From Plasmodiophora brassicae (lineage: Eukaryota; Endomyxa: Phytomyxea; Phytomyxea; Plasmodiophorida), in assembly GCA_036867785.1 (NCBI GenBank), contig CP145409.1, positions 1,798,001-1,862,000 of the forward strand: 64,000 nucleotides of DNA, given 5' to 3'. Position 1 is the first letter of the stretch. Each line of letters starts with the position of its first letter. The translations under genes and the position numbers were made by a program. Positions 1-9,817 of this stretch are shown in pieces. Below the pieces are notes generated by a model. The model was not told where the DNA came from. It made no database searches and saw nothing but the letters and a program-made list of their open reading frames with translations.

Positions 1-516
1 TATATCTGCTGGGGCTGCCTGGTGTTCCTACCCGTCGTGTATACGTCGCAGGCCTATTACCTGGCGTCGCACCCGATCCAGCTGAGCACGCCGTTGGCCA
101 CTGCGATCTTCGTTGCGGGATTGGCGTGCATCTGGCTGAACTACGATTGCGATCGGCAGCGCAAGCGCTTCCGAGAGAGTCGTGGGAACAGCCTCGTCTG
201 GGGTCGTCCTGCCGAGTACATCACAGCGCGTTACACTGCTGGAGATGGGACCGCCCATGAATCCTTGCTGCTCTGCTCCGGATGGTGGGGCGTGTCTCGC
301 CACTTCCATTACATCCCGGAGGTGCTGGCATCTTTCTTCTGGAGCCTGCCGGCGTTGTTCAACCACTTCATGCCGTACCTGTACACAGTCTACCTCGCCA
401 TCCTGCTGGCTGATCGGGCGATCCGCGACGAAAAGCGCTGTCGTGACAAGTACGGCAAGGATTGGGACAAGTACTGCGCTCGCATCCCCTATTACGTCAT
501 CCCATATGTCTTCTAA
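1..516 (+). CDS. DHCR7: 7-dehydrocholesterol reductase, C-terminal part
   Basis: Reduces the C7-C8 double bond of 7-dehydrocholesterol-type sterols with NADPH in the ER membrane. The frame is open from base 1, so the gene begins before the window. The visible 171 residues match the end of the ERG4/ERG24/DHCR7 family: a loop with YTSQAYYLASHP, a membrane helix, then the conserved SGWWGVSRHFHYIPE block, the MPYLYTVYLAILL helix, RDEKRCRDKYGKDWDKYC, and a final IPYYVIPYVF. The order and spacing fit DHCR7 better than delta14- or delta24(28)-reductases, judged from memory. No intron is needed in this part. It ends 40 bp before the stop of a gene on the other strand. Confidence 0.9.
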   Translation, partial: YICWGCLVFLPVVYTSQAYYLASHPIQLSTPLATAIFVAGLACIWLNYDCDRQRKRFRESRGNSLVWGRPAEYITARYTAGDGTAHESLLLCSGWWGVSRHFHYIPEVLASFFWSLPALFNHFMPYLYTVYLAILLADRAIRDEKRCRDKYGKDWDKYCARIPYYVIPYVF

Positions 517-555
517 ATGCTCTGGCCATATTCCAATTGACGCCATTTAGCATGT

Positions 556-1152
556 TCATAGAGTTGGTCGTCGTTTAGGAGGTTTTACGCGTGGGGGTTT
601 AGGCGGAACGTCACCGCTAACGGCAAGTTTGTGTGTGGCCAGAAACGCGTCGTTCTTCCAGACTTCATCAACGGTGCGGGCACCCGATAGCGGTATCAAC
701 TTGCCGCTGGGGTACACCGTAGCGAGATGCGCTGCTACACGATCCGCCAATGAGTCGCTTGCCGGCCTCACCGCCGATTTGCCTCGTAATCGCTCCTCGT
801 CGTGCATTCGTCGTTGGCGTTCCAGATCAGAACTCGACAGAAGACAAGGCTGCGCCGCATCGGTCGCATCGCTAGGTTCGGCACGAGTTGAACGACTTGC
901 CCCGCGACGACGGCCAGCCTTACGATCGTGACGACGACGGTTGTCATCCGAGTCGTAGTCTGAATCATGACGTCGTTTACGACGTGGCCGGTCGTCGCGT
1001 CGGTCCTGCTCATACGCAGCCCACATTCGCTGTTGCTCCAACTGTCGGTTATGCGTGTCGACCTGGCGGACGATGCCCTGCAGTAGACGCCGCCCACGAT
1101 CCCCGTCATCGTCCCGCGGATGACCACTTCGGCTGTCCGCCGCCATTCGCAT
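556..1152 (-). CDS. basic, Arg/Asp-rich hypothetical protein
   Basis: Open frame of 198 residues I do not recognise. The first half is charged and low in complexity (runs of R, D, S, with RRDDRPRRKRR), like many RNA-linked or nuclear proteins. The second half is more ordinary and ends in a Pro/Lys tail (PPKPPRVKPPKRR). A second Met four codons in could be the start. It is convergent with the sterol reductase. Coding status rests on length and an amino-acid bias that could also come from GC-rich DNA, so a shadow frame cannot be excluded; upstream exons are possible. Confidence 0.45.
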   Translation of the reverse strand: MRMAADSRSGHPRDDDGDRGRRLLQGIVRQVDTHNRQLEQQRMWAAYEQDRRDDRPRRKRRHDSDYDSDDNRRRHDRKAGRRRGASRSTRAEPSDATDAAQPCLLSSSDLERQRRMHDEERLRGKSAVRPASDSLADRVAAHLATVYPSGKLIPLSGARTVDEVWKNDAFLATHKLAVSGDVPPKPPRVKPPKRRPTL

Positions 1153-1358
1153 CGGCCGCGCGGATAGCGTCGTGCAAGACCGTCAGCCAGTCACGGACTC
1201 GAAAACGAAGGCGAGGAACGGCAGGACAGGTCACGAATCATGACTGGCAGACCCAGCAGAACTAAATAGTGCATCGGTTACCGCCTATCGGTGTCGGGTG
1301 CACAGGCATGTCAGCGATGCAAAAAGAGAGTCCAGGACAGAAATCTTCATCTTGGCAG

Positions 1359-1429
1359 TGCGCCTGCCGGGAATCGAACCCGGATCAAGTCGTTGGCAAC
1401 GACCCATTGTACCATTCAACCACAGGCGC
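1359..1429 (-). tRNA. tRNA-Gly (GCC)
   Basis: A complete 71-nt cloverleaf on the minus strand. The acceptor stem GCGCCTG pairs with CAGGCGC, the D arm reads GTTG-AATGGTAC-AATG, the anticodon loop is TTGCCAA, and the T arm is CGGGTTCGATTCCCG, the usual B box. Anticodon GCC. No intron, and CCA is not encoded, as in eukaryotes. A T5 run lies about 34 nt past the 3' end. It is nearly identical to the copy 255 bp away at 1684-1754; the variable region differs by one base. Confidence 0.95.
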
Positions 1430-1683
1430 GTTTGACGACCCGTTCCTTCCGTAACCCTCTTGGCATTATCTTCGCCTCTGTTATTGTGTACATACCGTGC
1501 CGGTTTGATTCCGGTCCCGTGCAGTGCTTTCAACCGTCAACCGGTCGCTGAGAATGTAGCGGGCTGAGAATGTAGCGGTCCTGGTGCGACAGAATGATAG
1601 ACGTCGACGAGCAACGGACTCCGGCCAATGGATTTGGTTCCTGCCGGTGAGGCCGAACAAAAACCACCAAAACCAACGATGCT

Positions 1684-1754
1684 TGCGCCTGCCGGGAATC
1701 GAACCCGGACCAAGTCGTTGGCAACGACCCATTGTACCATTCAACCACAGGCGC
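1684..1754 (-). tRNA. tRNA-Gly (GCC), second copy
   Basis: Same 71-nt cloverleaf as 1359-1429, with anticodon GCC and an intact T arm; one base differs in the variable loop (GGTCC instead of GATCC). T4 and T5 runs follow within 12-25 nt on the minus strand and can serve as Pol III stops. The flanks of the two copies are not alike, so this is an old or tRNA-limited duplication, not a fresh tandem block. Confidence 0.95.
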
Positions 1755-1905
1755 GAAGACGGTTGTTTTGCGCTGCCGCACAGTCCATGCGCCGGGCGAC
1801 GATCGGGACGGTAACGCAACCGGTGCAGCCCCGGACTGCGTTCTGAGCTGACGGCGGAGTCGGTATCGGGAGAGCCTGGCTGGATCGGATGACGCTCGCC
1901 GCAGC

Positions 1906-3988
1906 ATGACGGCCGATGCGGCTACCCGCGTCGTGGACGTCGGTGGATCATGCAATGCGCTGTCTGTGTCCCCGATGCATGACCGCGTCGCGGTCGGCGG
2001 CCGGGACGTGTTCAAGATCGTCCCGATCGCGCAGATGCAGGCGCTCGTCCCGAACGGCATCGCCAACCTTCGCACGGGGAAGATTAACTTGACGTTCTCA
2101 TCGAATGACGTTCAGTGGAACCCGAAGTCGTCATCCCTCATCGCGACGGCTGCGACGAACGGCAAAGTCGTCATCTGGGACTCGGACCGGTCGACGGGTT
2201 CGAAACAGGACCGCGTCCTGACCGACCACACTCGGACCGTCAACCGCGTCTCCTGGCACCCGTTTGACCCTGTACTACTAAGCGGTTCTCAGGATGGCAC
2301 CATCAAACTCTGGGACATGCGCGTCCGTCAAGGCTGCCAGGTAAAACACCCTATCAGCCTCCCAACATCTGAATGGTTCCTGACGAATCCACAGGCGACC
2401 ATAAATGGTCGATGCGGATCTGTTCGTGACGTTCAGTGGTGCAGCGCGAACCCGTCGTATCTTGCCGCTGGTCTGGACTCGGGACTGGTTCAGATCTGGG
2501 ACCTGCGGCGTACCAGCGCGGTTGAGCTCGAAATATCATCACATCAAGGACCTGTTCTGTGCATTGACTGGCACCACGACGAACGGGGTATTCTCGCTAC
2601 GGCCGGGCGTGACCGGCTCGTTAAAGTCTGGAACCTACTGGGCTCACCTGGCGACGCGCCGGTTCACACGATTGCAACCGTTGCTAGTGTTGCACGTGTC
2701 CGATGGCGTCCTGGTTTTCCGTCGCACCTGACGACCTCTTCGACATTGTTTGATAACCGCGTTCACGTCTGGGACCTTCATCACCCATTCATTCCGATCG
2801 CCACGTTCTCGTCGCACTGTGACGTCGTAACGGGATTCCAATGGCTGGATCGAGGCACTCGCATCGTTACGTGCTCAAAGGACTCCCGGGTTGTCCTCGC
2901 CAATATCGCGACCGATTCCCACTGTCCGTATTCGAGTATGAGAACGTCATGCTTGTCTTGGAATATCACCGGGGATCTCGCTGTTGTCAACGACACGTTC
3001 GATCGAGCTGAAGCCTGTAATCGGCGCTTTATTGCGACACCGTTTCACCTTGTCTCCATGCCTTCGTCGCCAGTCGGGGCGGTCAAAATCCTATCGCCCG
3101 TCGATGATTCGCAGCGACAGTTCAGAACATTCGCTGAACGATATATTCTGTCTTGTGCTTCTTTCACTGTACTGTGTGCGAAGAACGCTACTGTCGCTGA
3201 CGACCTCGGGCGAAAGGATCTCTCGCGGGTTTGGAAAATCTGTTCAAGCTTGTTCGAAGACATTGTTGAAACGGAGGGCACTCCAACCAGAGTACGACGT
3301 TTCAGCAGCGACCAATTTGACGTTGGCGGCGGCATGTTCGAACTGGTAACTGACCACGACATCTCACAGCGGTCTCTTTTGGAATGTTTACCGCACGTTC
3401 GTCCGCTTGGGCCTTCACCAGTTGAGGCGATTCGGCAAGGGGCCATATCGGACCTCCTGTGCGAGCTAGCCGACAATGGGGAGATTCAGACCAGTGCCAG
3501 CATTATTATCGTTCTGGGGCGACGGTCCCATTTCCTCGAAGCGAGATTCGTCAGACGATGCCTCGTCTCATACATAGAGCTGCTTCACCGACATCAGCTC
3601 TGGATATGCGCGAACGAGGTGGTTCGGTCTGGGCCAGACCGTTCTGTCGCGTCCATGAACCAGAATGAAACAAAGGTGGGACGCATACCCATTTACTGTC
3701 GAGTGACCTATTTGATCGTAATTGGTTGCTCGTGCAAAGGTATCACTCCGGTGCCATGTCTGCGATGAGCCCCGACGCCGATCGGAAGGCATGTGCGGTA
3801 AATGTCGATCTGTCCAGCGTTGCTCCGTTTGTCGCCGTCGCGTCACCGGCATATTCGTTTGGTGCCAAGGGTGCGGCCACGGCGGGTGCTCTCGCCATAT
3901 TCTCGACTGGTTCCGGCACAACACGCAATGTCCATCCGGTTGCCTTCACCAATGTCGCCCAAACGTCGTAACATCGTCGTCTTCCTAA
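1906..3988 (+). CDS. WDR24: WDR24-like subunit of the GATOR2 complex
   Basis: GATOR2 relays amino-acid status to TORC1 at the lysosome, and WDR24 carries its RING-type ligase module. Exons 1906-2340, 2395-3675 and 3740-3988 give 654 residues. The first 350 form WD40 blades with WDR24 signatures (TAATNGKVVIWD, LLSGSQDGTIKLWDMR, GSVRDVQW, TAGRDRLVKVWN, TIATVASVARVRWRP). A helical middle holds NGEIQTSASIIIVLG and YIELLHRHQLW. The end is a zinc module: CHVCDEP, CGKC, CSVC, then FVWCQGCGHGGCSRHILDW and CPSGC. The first intron (54 nt, phase 0) has no stop and a multiple-of-three length, so only the family alignment reveals it. The second (64 nt) shifts frame into the zinc module. Confidence 0.92.
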
Positions 3989-4404
3989 TATACGTGACAG
4001 AAATGCCATCACCGTCTGCTTTATCACCTGACTCCCGAACTCGAATTGTGGGCCGTCGCCACAGTCGTTGCCGGAAGCGGTATTGTACACGACCGCCCCC
4101 ACCATTCACTATGGTGATGTTCTCAGGATGGTCTCGGTGTCCGATTTCGTGGGTTGTGTGGCGCTGGTACGTCTACGCCGCGTAGCCAACTGGTGCTCGA
4201 CCACTGCGCAAGGCCATATGCCATCAATATCGTTAGGAGCATAGGGAAACAGGCGCTTACTGACGCGCGTGTACTCTCAGCCGTACATGTCAGCACCGCC
4301 GTTGTCGCGAAAATCGCAACGGTTTCGCAGCCCTTCGGAAGCTCATGAGTCATGACTATCGTGGGCAAAAAACAGCGTTGCAGTTTCACGGTTCAAATCG
4401 CGTT
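3989..4404. other. intergenic, nothing recognised
   Basis: A 416-bp gap between WDR24 and UBLCP1, both on the plus strand. Short frames exist on both strands but none shows a recognisable motif or a consistent intron pattern. It should hold the 3' end of WDR24 and the promoter of UBLCP1; I see no clear TATA box. Confidence 0.5.
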
Positions 4405-5649
4405 ATGGAGCGGATTGCACTACGGGTGCGATGGAGTGGGCGGCTGTACGAGCTCGATGTCGACGGGCAGGATACGCTGCTGGACGTGAAGCGAGCGCTG
4501 TCGGAGCTGACGAACGTGCTGCCAGCGAGGCAGAAGCTGCTTATCAAGGATGTGACGACCGGGAAACCGGCGATGGATGGCACGATCGCACTAGCGTTCG
4601 CGCGGAAGAAGCCAGATGAGCCGATCGCCTGCGTTATGGTCGGTACGCCCGAGAAGGACATTATCGTGTACGATGTGGAGAGGGAGGAATCCGACGTCCT
4701 GAACGACCTGGATCTGGATTACTCGCGATCCGTCATCGATGCCGTGCATAACAACCCTGAGTACCATCAGTTAATCGAACAAGTGACCAGGAAAACGGAA
4801 CTGAACATCATTAATCCACTGCGACCTGGCAAACGGCTGCTTGTCCTTGATCTCGTATGTGTCGTTTAACGCTGTTATGTCCCTGGCCTCGAAGTGACAT
4901 CGCGTTCAGGACTATACATTGTTCGACATGAAGAGCTCGGCGTCCAACTTCCTGGATCTGAAGCGTCCGTTTACTGATGATTTCCTTAAGGTTGCCTATC
5001 AGCACTACGACATCTGCGTCTGGTCTCAGACGCATTGGAGATATCTGGTGGGTGCTGTGACAGGTCGTCGTAAGCCATCTTATTCGGTGAACAGGAGATG
5101 AAGCTGACGGAGCTTGGCATTCTTACCCATAACGAGTACCGTATCAGCTTCGTTCTGGACCGCACTTCGATGTTCTCGGTGAGCGGTATCGTCAAGGGCA
5201 AGTCGCGGAAGCACCAAGTGAAACCGCTGAAAGTGATATGGAACAAGTTCCCACAGTTCAATGCAAAGAACACGCTCCACATTGATGACCTCTGTAAGTT
5301 GACGTTCTGGGCATCCTCTCTCGCTCATCTGACATCTGCCGTATACAGCGAGAAATTTCGCCATGAACCCAGCTAATGGTACGCATTCCGTTCCGGGCTC
5401 TCGAGGTCCATGAAACCGATGCCGAATTGCGCATTTAGGACTCAAGATATCGGCGTTCCGAGACGCGCATCGTATGAAACTGACCGACAATGAGCTGCTC
5501 CACCTATCTGAGTACGTACAACATCTGTCAAGTGTAGGTCATGTTTGTCCTTGCCCGGCAATGTTGACTGAACGAAGTCACTGTAGCACGACGATTTCAC
5601 GAAGCTGGACCATAACAAGTGGAAGGAGATACTTCGAAAATCCAAGTAA
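4405..5649 (+). CDS. UBLCP1: ubiquitin-like domain CTD phosphatase 1
   Basis: A nuclear HAD-type phosphatase that acts on proteasome and RNA polymerase II CTD substrates. Six exons (4405-4854, 4910-5047, 5095-5293, 5349-5378, 5439-5533, 5587-5649) join in phase to 324 residues; human UBLCP1 has 318. An N-terminal ubiquitin-like fold (LPARQKLLIKD) leads to the catalytic DxDxT, read as LDLDYTLFD across the first splice junction. Then come YDICVWSQTH, the NTLHIDDL-SRNFAMNPANGLKI block and a C-terminal HNKWKEIL. The introns are 55, 47, 55, 60 and 53 nt. Start chosen at Met 4405 because the family begins there; an in-frame Met lies 20 codons upstream at 4345. Confidence 0.93.
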
Positions 5650-5693
5650 CGTTTAATGAACCGTCCTATGTGTATTTTATCTACCAGACGGCC

Positions 5694-7619
5694 TTAAATA
5701 GGTGGTAGAACAAAGCTTCCGGGCGCCTCGTCGTCTACAGCGCTGCCATCGTCGTCGTTGTTGTTCGGGCAGCTGACGTCTGTGCATTTGGGCCGCGTAC
5801 GCGAATCTCGCAGGTCCCAGCGCCTGGCGCAGGTTTCGCATTCAATGTCGATAACGCCATTCAGCTTCTGCGAACGGCTTTTCTGCTGCGTTTCGACGTT
5901 CTTGTCGTGCTGTTGAATTCGCCATCTCGTGGCTACCAGGGCCTCGTTCATGTCGAACTTCTCAGCGTTCAATATGAACTCCATTTCCCTCAGCTCCCAG
6001 TACTCGCGCTCTCGTTGCAGATGTTCGTCTACACGTCGCACCGCTTTTCGTACGTCTCTGGCCACGCGCCTCTGTTCGATATGGTTCGCCCGTCCTTTGA
6101 TCTTGTTCTCTGAGTACAGGAACCTCTGCGCGTCGCCGTTCAGTTTGCTCATCACGGCCGCCTGGTGATGAGACATGAAATGCTTCTTGAAGAACGGCTC
6201 CTCAAACAGGTTGAACTCCTTCGCCTTGTTCTCTCCTTTGGCCAGCTGCTTTTCCAACTCCTCGATGAACGCCTCGCTCTGCTCACGAAGCTTCTTCTTA
6301 TGGCTCATCTTGATCCTGTATCTTTCCAACGCAGTCAGCTTCGATTCTGACCGATGCTGCCGAGACACGGTTAATGACAATATCCGGAATGCCATTGGAC
6401 CGGCACGTTGACGTACGTGCTTTCGGGACGGTACCGTCACCTCCGGAATGATGAAGTTCAAGTTGCCGCGCGCGATCGTCGCAAAGACACCTCCTCCGCT
6501 GCCGCCGGTGCTGGACACTTGGCGATGATGTGCGGGAACGACGCTTACGCGCCGATTCCGCTGTGAGTTCCCCGAGTTCACTCTCGGCAAGTGCTTGCTG
6601 ATCGCAATTGCAGACAGGGATCGCAACGGCATCACTTTCGAACCTTTCTTCCTGCCACGCCGTCGTCGTCGTTTCTGCCGACGAAGGCTCCGTCCCGTCT
6701 GAGCCACATCGATATCGTCATCGTCTCCGTCATCCTCGTCGTTGACCACATGTCGTGTCGTCTTAGCTGGTGACGCCACCGCAGAGCTCTTCACTCTCGG
6801 CAACGTAATCGTCTTGTGGGCCAACTGGCCGAATCCCGCCGGCGTGTACAACAACGGCGACGCTAGTAGACGACGTCGGTAGCATGGTACCTGGTCCAGA
6901 AGGGCGAACCGTGGCGTCCGCTGCTTGGGGCGATGTCGTACTTCCGCCTTATTTTCCCTGTCGCTGTCGCTGGTATCGTCACCGGCCGACTCCTCCTCCA
7001 GATCGCTCAGCACACGGCTGTTCTCGAATTGTCTGACGGTCTCCTCATTTTCTCCTTGAACGTGCACGGCTTCCTCCCCTGGCTGGTAGTCGTCTTGTTG
7101 ACCGTCCTCATCGTGATGCCCATTGGTCATCGTTTCAGGGCCGTCGCTTTCGTGACTGATGAGCCATTGTTCGATGTTCGAGACGAGCGCAACTGATTCT
7201 GGCAAAGTGGACACGGCGACGGGGACAGGACCAGGTTGGTCGCCGCTCCACTCCTCAGGCCACTTCTCGGACCAGAAGTCGGCATCCGAGCCCGGTTTCG
7301 CAGCGACAACGCCTTTGCCTTCGTTGTACGTTGACGGGTCGTCGTCTGGGAACACCTTACCCACCGCTTTCCTCGTCAGGTCGTGCTGGATGCGTTTCTC
7401 GAGCTCGTCCAGGCGATTGGAGATCCGCGGCGACAGCATGAACGTGGACGCGTTCTGGACGGGTCGCAGCGCCCAGTTGATGCCGTACGCCGCCTGCCGG
7501 TTAATCGGCAGGTTCTTCACGATCGATTCCGCTTCCAGTGCCTGGAACGTCAGCCGGTTGCGGTAACGCGGCGATACCAGGTACTCGACGTTGTCATCGT
7601 CGCAGTGGCTCGACGCCAT
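5694..7619 (-). CDS. acidic coiled-coil protein of unknown function
   Basis: I do not recognise this family. From Met 7619 it runs to 5694. A 60-nt stretch at 6357-6416 looks like an intron (GTACGT donor, TTAAC branch, GGCAG acceptor) with no stop and a multiple-of-three length; without it the protein has 621 residues. The first 130 residues are compact (STFMLSPRISNRLDELEKR). A long acidic Ser/Asp/Glu middle follows, then a basic patch RRQKRRRRRGRKK that could be a nuclear signal, a charged helical region and a Cys-containing tail (CETCARRW, CTDVSCP). The ORF extends upstream to 7745, but 7619 is a better start. Part of its 5' half recurs at 9120-9445 and 14479-14660. Confidence 0.65.
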   Translation of the reverse strand: MASSHCDDDNVEYLVSPRYRNRLTFQALEAESIVKNLPINRQAAYGINWALRPVQNASTFMLSPRISNRLDELEKRIQHDLTRKAVGKVFPDDDPSTYNEGKGVVAAKPGSDADFWSEKWPEEWSGDQPGPVPVAVSTLPESVALVSNIEQWLISHESDGPETMTNGHHDEDGQQDDYQPGEEAVHVQGENEETVRQFENSRVLSDLEEESAGDDTSDSDRENKAEVRHRPKQRTPRFALLDQVPCYRRRLLASPLLYTPAGFGQLAHKTITLPRVKSSAVASPAKTTRHVVNDEDDGDDDDIDVAQTGRSLRRQKRRRRRGRKKGSKVMPLRSLSAIAISKHLPRVNSGNSQRNRRVSVVPAHHRQVSSTGGSGGGVFATIARGNLNFIIPEVTVPSRKHVRQRAGPMAFRILSLTVSRQHRSESKLTALERYRIKMSHKKKLREQSEAFIEELEKQLAKGENKAKEFNLFEEPFFKKHFMSHHQAAVMSKLNGDAQRFLYSENKIKGRANHIEQRRVARDVRKAVRRVDEHLQREREYWELREMEFILNAEKFDMNEALVATRWRIQQHDKNVETQQKSRSQKLNGVIDIECETCARRWDLRDSRTRPKCTDVSCPNNNDDDGSAVDDEAPGSFVLPPI

Positions 7620-7929
7620 CCCAGATTCTGATCGCGAATCTGACCGCCGTACCTCCGCCCAGATTCGAACGCGTTCGCAGGCACGCGGTGCCGGTCGTAT
7701 CCACTGACGACGACAATGGCGTCCTATTGGCTCGACATTACACACATTGTGTCAATTTGCTAATCAAGGGGACGACACGACAGAAATCGGTAACGGTGGT
7801 GCATAACCAGAAATCGACGACTGGATGGCCGCTGTCCAAGGTGTTGTATTCAGAATCCATGTCTGAACATGGTAGAGGTATTCAAATGTCAGGCGTCAGT
7901 CGTCATCCACGATCTGCTGACGTAACCAG

Positions 7930-8789
7930 TTAGTAACTGGGCATCAGCCATTGGGATAATACCCCGGCTACATAAGCCTTCGGGATCACCCATTCGTCGC
8001 CTGCCAACTTTACAATGCTCTGGAACGTGACATCGTAGCGGCACAGAGGGCAAGTACTGTCACGGTACAGCCAGCTGAAGATGCATATCGTGTGAAAGCA
8101 ATGGGCACAGTCCAGGCGCGTGGCAGCACCTTCGTCCGACTCGTGACAGATGGCACATCTGGACGTGGCAAGGTCAGTACGCGAATTAAAAAGCGCATGG
8201 CCGTATGGGGCAATGAGAAATATTACGAACTGGTGGCCAGGAGCCAAGTTGGGCGTGGGCGGCCTCAGAGTCCCTATCTGCAGGGCGGTTTCTCCTGTCC
8301 CAGGTACTTGTATAGTCACTCCGAAGGCTACAATGAATAGGGGCATTACGAGATAGTTGGCGGCTTCAAGAACCCGTGTCGTCTGAGACGGGCTCCTAGC
8401 TCCGAGCTCGTTCCGGATCCATTCGCTGGCATCCTCGACCTCCTGTTGATAGGGCCACAAGTGACCTTCCGTTAAAAGCACATACGCGATGTCAGGCAAT
8501 GTTGACATACATTATGCACTTCTTTCATGTACCGCACGAGATCGGTAAACGCGTCAGGGTCGATATCGACTAGAGGCGATATGCAGGAGTCACTATAGTC
8601 ACCAAGGACATGGACCAAGTCGCCAAGCAACGTCGAGTGCATGACGGCACGGTCGTTGGGAAGATGATGAACAACGTTGTCTTTGGTCTGAACTTGAAGA
8701 GCTTCGCCAAATCCTTTGAGGTGGACGATCAGGAGCAGAGAGAGCAGGACGGGCTTGAGACGGCAGGTCAAATGTTGGTTGTGTGACAT
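7930..8789 (-). CDS. secreted SKP1-like / RING-H2 protein A
   Basis: Exons 8511-8789, 8231-8442 and 7930-8158 give 239 residues. Residues 1-30 are a predicted signal peptide (LKPVLLSLLLIVHL core). A SKP1/BTB-like fold follows: a strand-rich start, DRAVMHSTLLGDLV, FTDLVRYMKEVHN, then SEWIRNELG and RVLEAANYLVMPLFIVAFG, equivalent to the SKP1 helix LLxAANYL. The end is a RING-H2 finger (CAICHESD, CAHCFHTIC, CPLC). A SKP1 fold and a RING in one exported chain would place adaptor and E2-binding parts together. Intron 1 is 68 nt. Intron 2 (72 nt) starts with the rare GTTCGT donor and is stop-free in frame, so a longer unspliced form is possible. Closest to member B. Confidence 0.75.
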
Positions 8790-9119
8790 TCCGGTCCTTC
8801 GCTTCTTGATCTCGTCGACAGGGCGCACTGCTTGTCCCAACTGGGCGATCTCTGATACGCAAGTCAATTCGGACTGGTTCTGGCTTGGCCGCAAGCCGCT
8901 GCGCGTACAGGAACGTTACTAATAGTGCGGCTTGTCTCCACACGCACGACATGCGCAACCAGAATCGCCGTACGGTGTCCGGAGGGCGGAGACCCCGAAA
9001 GTCAGGAGACATCGAGACTGATCCGACGCATACATTGTGGTGATTTGCATTCCCAAGCTCGAAGGGTTGCTGGAGAATGGAACACCCCAGCCAGGTCGTC
9101 CGCCCTCGCACGCTCATCA
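8790..9119. repeat. duplicated 5' flank of SKP1-like/RING genes A and B
   Basis: This flank upstream of gene A resembles 16852-17180 upstream of gene B. Shared stretches include GACATCGAGA.TGATCCGACGCAT, then GCATTCC, AGCTCGAAGGG.TGCTGGAGAAT and CACCCCAGCCAG. The 3' flanks also match (7911-7935 with 15960-15995, around CCACGATCTGCTGAC). A and B therefore arose by copying a segment longer than the coding region, so promoter sequence was copied too. Confidence 0.7.
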
Positions 9120-9445
9120 GTCGAGACGAGCTCGACTTATCCTGACAATTTGGACACGGCTTGGTCGCTGTTCCACTCCTCAGGTCAGTTCTCAGACCAG
9201 ACATCGACATTCGATCCCGGTCCGCAGCGGCAAACGCGAATTTGCCTTCGTTGTACTTTGGCGGATCGTCGTCTGGGAACATCTTACCCGCCGTTTTCTT
9301 CGTCAGGGCGTGCTGCGTGCGTTTCTCAAGCTCGTCGAGGCGATTAGAGATCTGCGGCGACAGCATGAACGTGGATGTACGCGTTCTGGACGGGTCGCAG
9401 CGCCCAGCTGATGCCATACGTCGCCTGCGGGTTAATCGGAAGGTT
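9120..9445 (-). pseudogene. partial copy of the 5694-7619 gene, first piece
   Basis: Aligns by eye with about 7200-7514 of the intact gene on the same strand: it still encodes STFMLSPQISNRLDELEKR and FPDDDPPKYNEGK. It lacks the rest of the downstream gene, carries many substitutions and has lost a common frame further along. The copy is cut at 9445 by the Ty1/copia element, and its remainder resumes at 14479. No evidence of expression; I treat it as a truncated duplicate of a host gene. Confidence 0.75.
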
Positions 9446-9613
9446 AATCGGGACACTGGTGCGACCTCGAGTCCGCAGAGTGCCTTAGATCAGCAATCAT
9501 AGGGCGCCTCCCACATATACCGCGCAACACTGCCGTACGGCGTCCGTGGCGCACCAATCATACATTCTGCTATCTGGCCTTGTCTGGTCTTGTCCGTGTC
9601 CTGCGTGTTAATT
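9446..9613 (+). repeat. 5' LTR of the Ty1/copia element
   Basis: 168 bp, the same as 14311-14478 over the whole length by direct reading. Starts AATCGGGACAC and ends GTGTTAATT. Flanked on the left by AGGTT. Confidence 0.93.
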
Positions 9614-9636
9614 GGTTTTGGGCCCATCCCAAGCCT

Positions 9637-9715
9637 TACCCCTGTCCCTGTTCCTGTCCCCGTCCCTGTCCCCGTCCCTGTCCCTGTTCCTGCCCCAGCC
9701 CCAGTTCCCGTACTG
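9637..9715 (+). repeat. CCCTGT/CCCCGT hexamer repeat in the element leader
   Basis: A C-rich run of near-perfect 6-bp units (CCTGTC / CCCGTC) lies in the leader between the 5' LTR and gag. Further, less regular copies occur up to about 9800. It probably belongs to the untranslated leader and is likely unstable in length. Confidence 0.8.
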
Positions 9716-9817
9716 TCCCGTGTCCCAGCCCGTGTCGTGATCCAGTTCGCGTTGTGACCGCCCGCGCCCCACGCTCGGTTTGTACCCGTCCCTGTCCCCC
9801 TGCTCCCGCCGCCCGCA

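Noticed and set aside
28-546. 172-codon minus-strand frame opposite the sterol reductase tail
   Set aside because: Exact antisense of a confidently identified gene; its composition is a mirror of GC codon bias and no motif is present.
6933-7566. Plus-strand frames over the acidic coiled-coil gene
   Set aside because: Antisense shadows of Asp/Glu-rich codons; they read as Ser/Val-rich sequence without family similarity.
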